From Lycium barbarum (Eukaryota; Streptophyta; Magnoliopsida; Solanales; Solanaceae), in the NCBI RefSeq assembly GCF_019175385.1, contig NC_083339.1, positions 27,991,637-28,055,636 of the forward strand: a DNA stretch of 64,000 nucleotides, read 5' to 3'. The notes beneath the pieces are model-generated. The model was not told where the DNA came from. It searched no databases and was given only the letters and a program-made list of their open reading frames with translations. Position numbers and translations under genes: made by a program. Positions 35,915 to 46,507 of this stretch are shown here, in pieces (the first letter of the stretch is position 1; each line of letters starts with the position of its first letter).

Positions 35915-36088
35915 TATAGCGCAGCATTTTACTGCGCTATAGCCTATAGGGGAGAAAAAATATTGTTTAGCGCAGTATTTTACCGCGCTAAAGGTACTTT
36001 TATAACCTTTTTTTGTTATTGGGGTATTTTGGTTTAAACGATTTTTTTGGGGGTCATTTTGGTTCCGGGTGCAGCAGCCCTTGCACCT

Positions 36089-37934
36089 CTTTCGCGAAAT
36101 TTTCAATTTATTTAGATTTGGAAGGGAATTTTGTTTTGGGGTAGGGAGTTTAAGCAAAGAAGATAGAAATAAAGAAAAGATGGGCATTTCAAAAGGCCGA
36201 ATAGAACATTTTGTGCAATCACTAACTCTAGATCAGCTGAGCTATATTACCAACTTTGCTTCGATATAGATTAGTAGTTAGCCAACTAGTCGTAAGGATC
36301 GAGTTCATATATAAGTTTAAATCCATTTTGCACTAGTAAAGGATAAAGAAGGCATAAAAGCAACTCTTCGCAAGCAGGGTAATGACCAAAACAATTAAAC
36401 AGGATTGGCAAAGCCTGCAAACATTTTCTAGTATAGTGTCTCATTTGCAAATCCCAAACATTGCAACCATAACCTAATGTGACGTTTGGTGTTTTGGCTC
36501 TTCAGCTTATCCCATCATGATACTTGATAACAGACTTGCCATAACTTTTTTCTTGATAAGAGCAGACATGTCATAGTTGTGGGTGACAAGTGAACACTAT
36601 CTTCAGCAAATCGAAAATCCATCAACCACATCTCAATCTCAAATTAGTTTATGGATACATTAAGATCCTTTATAGTATTCCAGTATATTTAGGTCCGTTT
36701 CATTTCAAAAACAAATAATATGGATCTCATTGCAATTATGGATTCGCTAAATGTACCATCCACTCCTATACTGGCAACTTATATATTCCCAATTAGCTGG
36801 TCTAATAGATGGACCAGTTGCTTCAAGAACTATACAATCTGAAAAGAATCTGGTTAACCGCTTACCAGATACCCATATTTGATCCATCCTTGAAGAAGGA
36901 TGCTTCTAACAAGATACAAGGACACATCAAATGAGCAAATGCCAGGAAGGGAAAAACTTTCATTGGAAACCCAAGAACCAAAAACTAAGAGAAATCAATA
37001 ACTTTTATCTAAGGAAAAGAACAAGACAAACGCCATTCAAGATGGCAGCTAAAGGTTCTAGTAGGTGCACTTGCTAACCATTTATCTCCTCTCAAGAAGA
37101 GCCAACTCCGTAATAAATCATCTCACAAGGAAAACTTCTATTAAAACTTTAGAGACTCCTTAAAGCTAAAGGTTTTACCCCTAAAAGTAGTACCAGATGC
37201 AGATGAAATATTTTTATCCTATGCTACTCAGATTCTCCAAAAAAGTTGCCCCACCCATCAACATTTCTGAAGAGTCTAGGCAACATATGTTTTATCTTCG
37301 TTCAAGAGAAACCAGCATCAATATCTAACAAGAAATACTTCCATTAGAGCTCTAGAGAATGAGGTTCAACGTTATAAAAGTAATCGAGCTCCTACAGCAG
37401 ACAATAGAAGCTTGTCCAGACCAAACAGCAGAAGAAATACTTATCCCTAAAGTTTGTACCAGATGCAGATGAAATAGTTTTTACCTCTTTTCAAGAGAAG
37501 CCAGCATCTATCATCAAACAAGAAGTACTTCAGTTAAAGCTCTACAGAATCCGGTTCAACGTTATCAAAGTAACCGAGCTCCTATAGCAGACAATAGATA
37601 GCTGTAGCTTGACCATAATCAACTAGTCTATGTTCTATACAGACCAACTCCAAAGGGAAGCTTAATCACTAAACATCACATTGGATATACAAGTTAGGTT
37701 AAAACAATAAACTTTTCTGGAACATTAGATCTATTAATGAAAAAATTGGAGTAGCAAAAGAATGCCAAAGCTATCAAAATGAACTCCGATAAAAAGTCCA
37801 AAATGTATCATCAACAGAAAGTGAATAACAAACACAAGTTTTTCATCAATAACTGACAAATTTTAAGGACAAAATAAGTTCCAAAACCCTAGAACAAAAG
37901 CAATAAAACGCCACGAACAAGTAGAAAAATATGA
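36089..37934. other. Spacer with a 189-bp-period direct repeat
   Basis: No gene recognised. 37307-37411 and 37494-37601 are direct copies (shared ccagcatc, gttcaacgttat and agcagacaatag). The word accagatgcagatgaaata also recurs at 37195 and 37458. The last few hundred bases are probably the 3' UTR of the L41 gene. Confidence 0.6.
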
Positions 37935-38443
37935 CTACTTAGATCTCTGTCTCATCTTTCTGCGCTTCCTCTTCAACCTTCTCATTCTCTTCTTCTTCCA
38001 CTGTAAAAATATTATCCACACAATATTAATTTATCATTCGATCCAAAACAAGGGAATTTTTCAAAAATATATATATATATCCCAACATAAAAATATTACA
38101 CCACGTACCCTAATATACATAATGTATCAACCTTGTATAATAGCGTATAAAAGGTGTTTATGCACAAATATAGTCTAAACCGATTAACAAACTCAGAATA
38201 TGGGCTACGTGGTATAAATATTTTTTCCCAGTAAGCATAAAGCGTAATTTTTCCATAAATTATAAAGATTGAATTATCAGTTGTGCTTCTTATCAAAGAA
38301 GTTTTAATTAATGTGACGAAAATAAAGATTGAATTATCAGTTGTGCTTCTTATCAAAGAAGTTTTAATTAATGTGACGAAAATAGCAGCAATAATGGATG
38401 ATTTAACTTTTAATGTTGTGAAAAATCGTACCTTAGCTCTCAT
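37935..38443 (-). CDS. RPL41: 60S ribosomal protein L41, 25 aa
   Basis: The smallest and most basic ribosomal protein, at the subunit interface of the large cytosolic subunit. Two minus-strand exons: 38432-38443 (ATG 38443, coding MRAK, then GT donor) and 37935-38000 (acceptor ttttacag, coding WKKKRMRRLKRKRRKMRQRS then Lys and TAG at 37935-37937). The 25 residues are the full family length with 17 Arg/Lys, and match the invariant eukaryotic L41 pattern. The gene is invisible to ORF-length filters because exon 1 is only 12 nt. The intron (38001-38431) contains an exact 60-bp tandem duplication. A telo-box precedes the start, and the 5' leader is pyrimidine-rich (ctctctctgtca), both usual for ribosomal protein genes. 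No lesion, so presumed active. Confidence 0.93.
38264..38383. repeat. Exact 60-bp tandem duplication in the RPL41 intron
   Basis: aaagattgaattatcagttg and the following 40 bases occur at 38264-38323 and again at 38324-38383 without visible difference. Confidence 0.95.
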
Positions 38444-38482
38444 TGTGACAGAGAGAGTGAATGTTTGCTGCTACCCTTAGGA

Positions 38483-38491
38483 AAACCCTAA
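38483..38491. promoter_or_regulatory. Telo-box upstream of RPL41
   Basis: AAACCCTAA lies 40-48 nt before the ATG of the minus-strand L41 gene. Telo-boxes are enriched near the transcription start of plant ribosomal protein genes and help their growth-linked expression. Function here is inferred from position. Confidence 0.65.
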
Positions 38492-38595
38492 ACCTAATGG
38501 GGTTTTAATACTAAGGTGAGGGCATGATTGGGCTTTCAGAAAATAATAGATATTCACAGGGCCCTCCTCCAAAATGCATTTTTTTCATTTTTTTG

Positions 38596-39800
38596 CACGG
38601 ATTGCCCTTCTTTTAGGGTGGTCTTTAAATTTTGCCCCTCATATTTATGTTATTTAAGTTTTGCCCTTCGCTTGGACACCTGAGGTTCTGGGTTCGAACC
38701 CCCACTCAGGCATAAAATAAAAAAATAATTTCGCAAGGCAGGACTGGGGGGAGTGTATGCCGGATCCGGCATACAATCCTTAAGGAAAAACTAAAATTAT
38801 GCTGGAGGGGGCAGACTTTGCCTTGAGACATATATATATATATATATATTTTTACTTTTCAAGGCAAACTTTTAATTATGCCTTAAGGAAAAGTTTCGCC
38901 TTATGGGGCATACTTTTAGTTATGCCTTAACTAAAAGTGTGCCCATAAAATATAACTAAAAGTATGCCCCATAAGGCGGAACTTTTCCTTAAGGCATAAC
39001 TAAAAGTTTGCCTTAAGGAAAAGTTCTGCCTTATGAGGCATACTTTTGGTTATGCCTTAATTAAAAGTCTGCCCCATAAGGCATAGTTCCTTAAGGAAAA
39101 GTTTTGCCCCATAAGGCATAACTAAACTATGCCTTGAGGAAAAGTTATGCCCCCTCCGGCATAACTTTAGTTTTTCCTTAAGGACTTTATGCCGGATCCG
39201 GCATACAATCCTTAAAGAAAAACTAAAGTTATGCCGGAGGGGGCAAACTTTGCCTTGAGACATATATTTTTATTTTTTTTACTTTTCAAGACAAACTTTT
39301 AATTATGCCTTAAGGAAAAGTTCCGCCTTATGGGGAATACTTTTAGTTATGCCTTAACTAAAAGTGTGCCCCATAAAATATAACTAAAAGTATGCCCCAT
39401 AAGGCGGAACTTTTCCTTAAGGCATAACTAAAATTTCTGCCTTATGAGGCATACTTTTGGTTATGCCTTAATTAAAAGTCTGCCCATAAGGCATAGTTCC
39501 TTAAAGAAAAGTTTTGCCCCATAAGGCATAGTAGAGGAAAAGTTATGCCCCCTCCGGCATAACTTTAGTTTTTCCTTAAGGACTTTATGCCGGATCCGGC
39601 ATACACTCCCTCCAGCCCTGCCTTGCGAAATTATTTTTTTATTTTATGCCTGAGCGGGGGTTCGAACCCAGAACCTCAGGTATCCAAGCTAAGGGCAAAA
39701 CTTAAAGACCACAAATATGAGGGACAAAATTTAAAGACCGCAAATATGAGGGGCAAAATTTAAAGACCACCCCAAAAGAAGGGCAATTCCATTGCCCCAT
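38596..39800. mobile_element. Foldback element with long inverted arms and internal tandem repeats
   Basis: Left arm from gcacggattgcccttc (38596) and right arm to about 39800 are inverted copies of about 230 bp, both containing cacctgaggttctgggttcg and GCCGGATCCGGC. The interior is two tandem copies (about 38756-39190 and 39191-39600) built of palindromic ggcata and ccttaaggaaaag words. Just outside, 39809-39880 repeats the left arm start in direct orientation. No coding capacity; class uncertain. Confidence 0.75.
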
Positions 39801-40085
39801 TTTTTTTTGCGCGGATTGTCCTTTATTTCGGGTGCTCTTTAATTTTTGTCCTTCAAATCAGTGGTCTTTAAGTTTTGGGAAAGGTGGAAAAAAAAAAACT
39901 TTAAGTACTTTATTTTTAAGTTTAATGACAAAAACAAGCCAAAAATAGTAAGTTAGAGTTATGCTTATAAGCCATAAGTTATAAGACCATCTAAACAAGC
40001 TCTAAGTGGTCATTTGGTAGGTAGCCAAAATTATCTCGGGATTATAATCCCGGGACTAATTTATCCCACTTCTTGGGATTATTTT

Positions 40086-42421
40086 TGTTACACCTCTCAT
40101 TTTTATACATTGAGTTTTGCTGAATGCTAATTGTCCTAGCCTTGGGAAGTAGGATAAATTTTTCAAGGTCATGGGGATAGATATGTCCATCTTGGGTATA
40201 TAATGGAGAAAAACCATGTTTAGTAAGCCTCGGGAAGGTTTAAGACTCGTCGGATCATCGGAGTTAAGTTTCGGTGGAAGTTTGGTAAAATGTCACATTA
40301 TGGCGCACTTTGCGGCGCAACATGCGAGCAGCAAAGCGCGCTTTGCGGCCACGCAGTTGCGCAGCAAAGTGTGACAGTGAAATTTGGTGATGTTGCGAGG
40401 TCTGCGACACAACATGCAGCTCGCAAAGCACGCTCTGCATCTGGCAAAGCTTGCAGAATGTTGTGTCGGTCCAGAATTTTCTGGACCACTATAAATAGAC
40501 CAAATTCGATCCTAACTCATTATTTTACCATTTTTGGACATAGAAACCTCTAGAATTCTCTCCACTCTCCATCCACAAGAAACCAAGAGAAATCCATGAT
40601 CAACTACATTAAATCCATGAAATCAAGTGTATGAAACCTAATAAAAGTTCATCTACACCAAGCAATCCCAAAGGAAGTGAGCTAGAGTTTTCGTGCAAGA
40701 AGAGGATTCCCACTCAATGCTTATTCATCCATTATCTAAGGTGAGTTTTAAGATCATTCTTGGTTGTTTAAGGTGTTGAAAGTTAAAAACACATGGATTG
40801 TAGAAAAATATAGAAAATGGGTCATGAATGTGTGAATAGTGACATTATTGGGTAAAGGTTTGGATTGAATTATGAATATTGGTATGTTGTGGTTGTAAGT
40901 ATGTTGTGAATGACATTTAGAACGTGGGATAAGTATTATATGTGAGAAAATGCAATGATGAACTATGACCATGATTATGGAGAAATTGGAGTGAAATTGT
41001 GAAATGTGGGCAATATAGGTGAATGATGATTGTTGCCTATTATATTGTGAATGTTATTATGAATGCTTGGGAGTTGATATAGAATATGGGGAAAGTTGTA
41101 TAAACAAAGGAAATGCTGCCTAATTTTCATTAGCTTTTGTAAGCGCGTTCTTGTAATCGATTAACTAATGTTGATGCGAATCCTCTTGAAGGTAGAAACG
41201 CGAGCATCAAAGGAGAATGATCAAGCGATAAAACTGCTAAACGAAAAAGGTATGTAAGGCTGGCCCCTTCTTTCTATGGCATGACTCCTATGACACGAAT
41301 CTCCTAGACTTCCATAATCTTCCTAAACAAAGGAACTACGAGTCGATGAATGTAATGAGCTATATATGTATGAGGTAAAGGAAAGAGATACGACGAGCAA
41401 GATAAGGATGATGATGAGTTAAGTATAAAGAATCCTAAAGTAAAGTAAGAGGTCCATGAAGCTAATAATTCTAAGTATGGTTTCATTGATGCTTTTCTTT
41501 GTGTACACTCACCTTAAATTGTTAGTTCCTTCAAGGTGAGAGATGACGTTGATGATTACTCCATAATATGATCGGGGGTTCACGACCTTATGTCACCTCG
41601 ACATAACCATAGTTGCCTTCAAGGCCTAATGTATGTTTTGATGATAAATGTATAGTGATGTTAAGTCATGATATATCTATGAGATATACGATAATATAAG
41701 TTTATGATATACGTATGCAAGGTATGAAAATGTTAAGTTTATGAATGATTATGTGACGATACGATTCCACAGTGCCTAAATGGGATGGTTATCCGGACGT
41801 GGGTTAACGATGATGATGATGATGCGATGATATATGTGCTTTGATGATACATGTACTATGATTATATAAATATACGATATATGTATGAAATGTATCCACC
41901 TATAAAACTCACGCATGTTACATTTTCCTCCTATGGCTTATGATTCTCCATTATGTTCATTTCATTCATGTCTTACATACTCAGTACAATGTTCATACTA
42001 ATGTCCGTTTTTTTTTGACGTTGTGTTCATGCCCACAGGTAGACAGGGAGGTGATCCAGACTCGTAGAAGCTGTTAGCTGACTTGAAAGCACTCCATTGT
42101 TCCAGAGGTGCTATTTGGTTCATTCTTTTGTGTAGATATATGTATATGTATTTTGGGCACGACGGGGTCTTGTCCCGTCCATATGTCTAGTACTCTAGTA
42201 GAGGCTCGTAGATACACATGTGTGGGTTATATGGTCTCACGATGTTACTACTATATATATATATTATCATTTTGATGGCCGAAAGGCTTATGTATATAAA
42301 AATATTTATGTTCTCAATGAAAAATGATTTTCTTATGGTATGAGTATGATAAGTAAGGGAATGAGTGGTGCTCGGTGGTTAGCCCCGGGTACCTGTCACG
42401 GCTCCTAGTCGGGTCGTGACA
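40086..42421 (+). mobile_element. Solo LTR of a Ty3 retrotransposon
   Basis: Starts TGTTACACCTC and ends GGGTCGTGACA, like the LTRs of elements A and B, and is bounded by a perfect 5-bp target duplication ATTTT (40081-40085, 42422-42426). 2,336 bp with no internal region: the element was lost by recombination between its LTRs. TATA box tataaata at 40491; upstream of it, 40290-40470 is a G+C-rich block of gcaaag-cgc palindromic repeats. Confidence 0.9.
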
Positions 42422-42510
42422 ATTTTATTCCATCTGAGAGATGGGATAAAATAATCCTAGGATAAGTGGGATAAGGTGGTATATCCCACCCTTAGGATAA
42501 GGCTTCATTT

Positions 42511-42580
42511 TGTACCGTGTTTGGTAGGAGGTATAAATTTATCCCAGGATAAATTTATACCTCCTACCAAACACGGTACA
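42511..42580. repeat. Perfect 32-bp hairpin
   Basis: Arms 42511-42542 and 42549-42580 are exact inverted repeats around a 6-nt loop (cccagg). Lies in the right half of the MITE-like element. Confidence 0.97.
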
Positions 42581-42759
42581 AAAAATTAGTGTTGGGATAT
42601 CCCAGCCTATAACATGCACCAAACGACCCCAGTGCACCAATAGCTAGTTTTAGTTTTGTTAATTAAAATATCAGCATTTGCAATTTATTTAAAATAAAAC
42701 GACAACTTAAATAGAACCGCAAACACGCTCGATCTTCCATTTTTAAGACCTTGTCTTGC

Positions 42760-43207
42760 AACTTGTTTGGACGGTTGTTACACGAAATTTCATAATTTAT
42801 CATATAACATCATATTTTACTCCATTGTATTGTTTTACTGAATTAACGTTTTGATAAATAGTATCAATTTTTCACCTTTACATAAGGCCACATATAAATA
42901 ATTTGAAGAATAAAATTACTATACATAAATAAAAGTAAGATACAGAATAAAGTTATTTTATAAGAAAATAGAATAAACGATAAAATATGATTATTAAATG
43001 ATGAGCAAAGTCAAAATGATGGGAAAAAACAAGGAAATGACAAGACCACACCAAATCGATATTATATAAAATGAGACTTTTTGTCATTACATAAAAATGA
43101 TCTTAATGATACAATATAATAAAATTAAATAAAAATCAAAACAAACATTATATCTAAAATAACAATACTATACAAATACAACAAGTAACAACCATCCAAA
43201 CAGGTTG
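42760..43207. mobile_element. MITE, same family as 35086-35267
   Basis: The ends acttgtttggacggttgtta and its inverse (taacaaccatccaaacag) match the smaller copy at 35086-35267. Interior A+T-rich and non-coding. Confidence 0.75.
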
Positions 43208-44547
43208 TTAAACTATTATTTTCTCTTTTGCCCTTCATAAAATCTACTCTATATGTTTTGCCCTGAATCATTGAAATAATGGAGGAAAGACTGCAGTCTT
43301 GGGCGATAAAAGAAGTGGATCTGCAGAAATTTGAGTGTGTATTGCCTCTGTTGCAGAGATGCACTATTGTTTATGACTAATTGCTAACCCATTGACTTCT
43401 TTCAAAATCTTCTATTGCTTAGTGGGCTGAGATTTTTTCCAATAAAAACAACTTGCAATAATAAAAACCAAATTAGAAAAAGGTTAGTCCTTTTGGTGAT
43501 TCTTGAAGAATAACAGGCCAAATTGTATGATTGAAATTGATTATTGTGAAACAACAGGCCAAAGTTTCGCTGCATTGATACTACAGATTACTTAGCCATT
43601 AGGTCTTTCCTGAATATCAGTATGCACTGTCCACTTATATAATAGGTTTTGCTCCCTCACATTCCAAGGTTTCCAAAAGTCTATTTCACTAAACTTTAAA
43701 GCTAAACTAGATTAGATCGACTTAATATTTTAAAATTAAAATTAAAATATTCAAAAACTATACGTTAATACAATGGAAAAAATACTGCAAGTTACTTTTA
43801 GCTATTAAAATTTAGATATTCAAAAACTTAGATATTAAAAACAATATAAATTGCAATTCTTCTCATGTTAATATGATAGAAAAATATATTTTAAAATATT
43901 GGTCATAGTTTACATAGTTTGAATCTCGAAAAGCGGAAATTGCCAAAAATAAACTGGGACAAAAGGAGTAATTGCTTTGATGACTCAAAATTTTCATAAA
44001 ATACTCTTTAATCCACTGTGCAATGCTAGATATCTGATGATGTACACAGTTGTTTACCAAAGTTGTGATAGTGTTCTCTCCGTGTGATGGTGCTAATATA
44101 AATTCGATACCATATTCAGTTGGTTCTAGGATACATTGTCAGAGTTGATGAATGTAGTTTCCATAAACAAAATTGGGTATAAAATACTAGTAGGAAGTAT
44201 TAGTTTCTCGTAAACGTGACAATGTTGAAGAGAATCGAAGAGTGACTATGAATCTCAGAGAAGGAAGTTCTTAAAGTTCCCTGTATTTTCTTGTATCAAA
44301 ATGAATAGGAAAGACTCAAAAATATATGGATAGCATTCAAGAGAGAATTGGAACCTGACTCTTTTATTTATCAGTAAACACATAGGATGTATGTAGTAAG
44401 GGAAACATTGGTACTTAAACCCTAAATAAAACGCCACTTCCAGGGTTTATGCATATTGATCTTGGCTTTGTTATTTTGCAGTTTATTTACAACAAAAAAA
44501 ATCCAAGCAAGGCCATAGCGGGAACTCATAATTTATTGGTTTGAGGA
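43208..44547. other. Intergenic DNA with a probable MITE
   Basis: 43652-43968 begins ctccctcacattccaaggtt and ends ggacaaaaggagta, weakly inverted, with an interior like other MITEs here. No gene otherwise. Confidence 0.5.
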
Positions 44548-46339
44548 TCACATTGTTGAAAACCGAAGCAAGCATTTCTCCATGTGCTTGTCAAACCATT
44601 TCTTCACTGGATCGTAAAACCACAGAAGTGCAATAGTGTTTGCTGCCCCTACTATGTATCCCACAGTCACAAAAATGAACTTCCAATCACCACAAGAGTC
44701 TGCTGAAGGAGTTGGTGGCAGTGGCAACTCAGAGTCATTGCATTTGCAATCTTCAAGTGGGAACCCGCATAGGCCTCTATTTCCTTCAAAGAAATCTGCT
44801 GAGAATGTTTGGAATTGATTAGTCGATGGGATTTTGCCGAACAAATTGTTGAACGATAAGTTCAAAGCTGCTATGAACATGAGACTTGCAAGCTCTGCGG
44901 GGATTTCTCCCGATAGCTGGTTCCGGGACAGGTCAAGTGATTCAAGCATTTTTAGCTTCCCAATTGATTTTGGAATTGGTCCCTCAAGGGCATTGTGTGA
45001 CAGGTTCAGAACATAAAGCGAGCTGAGATTCCCTAGAATATCTAGGACCACTCCGTGAAATCTATTTGAAGAGAAATCAATAGATGTGTAGACTCTGAGA
45101 ATTTTCACAAGCTTCATCTCCATCCTTTTGATGGTTATTGTCACTGCGTTCTGATAATATAGGTTTACTCTGTAGAACTTAATCGGATCTGATTGTTTCC
45201 TGGCTCCATGTAATCATCTGCAACCATCATTCCTTTCCAATTCAGAAAGCATTCTGCACTCAATTCACAAGTAAATTTGTTGGAGGCTATATCTATGATT
45301 TGGAGATTTTGTCAGCTATGACTGGTTGGATCACACTGAAAATTTCCATAAAATCCATTTGAGTGTTGTACTAGGACTCAAAGACTGGGTGAGTTCTTCA
45401 ACACGAAGGGGAAACTATCAACAAGTCTGTTATTTCCGACATTCAGGACTTCTAACAACTTACAGTTAACCAGCGACTTTGGCATCCTCCCTTGTAACTT
45501 ATTCTCACTCAGGTCTAAAGTTTGTAAAGCACAATCAATTGGAAATGAATCTGGTATAACATCATGAGACTATTGTACCCTAGATTCAGAACTCCAAGAT
45601 TTGTACTATATTCCAGTAGACACGGTGGTATTGTGCTACTCAAGGCATTGTTTGAGAAATCAAGAATTTGAAGGTAGCTGGCATTGCATATGTATTCAGG
45701 TATCCTTCCAGTGAGCCTATTTTTTGCAAATGAGAAGAAAGCACCAAGAGAAATGTTAATATTTAGTGGGATGCAGTTGTTGAAATTATTGCTCGAGCTA
45801 TCCAAATATGGGATGGACCAAAAAGGTTGAATTGGTAGTTCACCCTTTAGCTCGTTGGAATGCAAGTCAAGGATTACAAGAGCGTTCGGAACATTGTAAG
45901 GTTGTTCCAGGTGCTCCAGTTGATTGTTGGAAAGATTCAGGTAACGGAGAGTTCCATCACCAATTTCCCAAATCCAATTTGGTATTGCCCCATGAAATTG
46001 GTTGTCTGAAAGGTCTATAACTGTCAACCTGGACTGACTTTTAAGATCAAGAAACTTTTGCAACCGGCAAGAAGCTAGTCCCAATTCGAACCATTTTTTG
46101 AAATCATCGAGTGAGATACGCCATATCGTAGTTGTCACTGCTTGAGTTACTTTTAGCAGCTTTGAGAACAGGTTCTCCTCTTTCTTTGGCTTCATTCTTT
46201 CCAGATCTTCAATGGATGCATCATCCTCCATCTCTATAAAATCATGCATCCTTGCCTTCCACTATCCATAGCGCTTTCTATTTAATGTTGGTAGTCTTGT
46301 GATATAATGTCCTTCCTCTAGGTTTGGTGAACTATCCAT
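44548..46339 (-). pseudogene. Ve1-like receptor-like protein (3' half) fused to copia gag start
   Basis: Minus strand. The 3' part codes extracellular leucine-rich repeats and the tail of a cell-surface immune receptor of the Ve1/Ve2 (Verticillium resistance) group: [62 protein letters not shown], one membrane helix at [20 protein letters not shown], and a short cytoplasmic tail ending KCLLRFSTM (stop 44548-44550). Frame breaks occur between 45145 and 45514. The 5' part, from ATG 46339, is not LRR: it reads MDSSPNLEEGHYITRLP then, after a TAG in place of TGG, WKARMHDFIE, matching the N-terminus of copia Gag. It follows a primer-binding site (46381-46393) and LTR end, so a retrotransposon seems to have captured the receptor end. 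Confidence 0.8.
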
Positions 46340-46380
46340 GAGAAAGATCCTTTCTAGGTGTTAACCTTTTAGAAAGAACT

Positions 46381-46507
46381 TGCTCCGATACCAATTGATA
46401 GAATGTAAGGGTTCACACTTTAATAGTTCACAACCTAAGAGTTCACTGGAATAGTCTAAGGGACCTGGTCCCTAAACTGTTTTCACTGATAGTTGCAAGA
46501 AGTAAAT
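46381..46507 (-). mobile_element. Copia primer-binding site and LTR remnant
   Basis: On the minus strand, TGGTATCGGAGCA (46381-46393) follows an LTR end ...tctatca. The LTR (46396 on) is cut at 46507 by insertion of Ty3 element A. It belongs to the same element as the gag start at 46339. Confidence 0.7.

Larger units (their letters stand above)
30370..36079 (-). mobile_element. Mutator-like element carrying a Plant Mobile Domain gene
   Basis: Imperfect inverted ends of roughly 200 bp: left 30410-30600 and right 35915-36079 share aaccaaaatgaccc, aaccaaaatacccca, tttagcgcagtatttta-type and ctcccctatag words in mirrored order. A 9-bp direct repeat CTTGCACCT lies just outside (30361-30369 and 36080-36088), fitting the 9-11-bp duplications of Mutator. 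No transposase was found; cargo is the PMD gene at 31049-34251. The left outermost ~30 bp do not match the right end, so that border may have been altered. Confidence 0.75.
40008..42630. mobile_element. Inverted-repeat element (MITE-like) split by a solo LTR
   Basis: The left piece 40008-40085 starts ggtcatttggtaggtagcc; the right piece 42422-42630 ends with the inverse (gcaccaaacgacccc). Both are full of gggata/tatccc words. The two pieces are continuous once the LTR and one copy of ATTTT are removed. Probable foldback or hAT-type MITE. Confidence 0.7.

Noticed and set aside
36069..36269. 66-codon frame next to the PMD element
   Set aside because: Starts inside the element end and crosses the target repeat; no motif.
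38690..38720. tRNA gene from the ggttcgaaccc motif
   Set aside because: Only a T-arm-like piece; no acceptor stem or anticodon arm could be drawn, and it recurs inverted in the foldback arm.
40290..40553. 87-codon frame with repeated AxxARSA-like words
   Set aside because: It is the G+C-rich repeat block of a solo LTR, not a gene.
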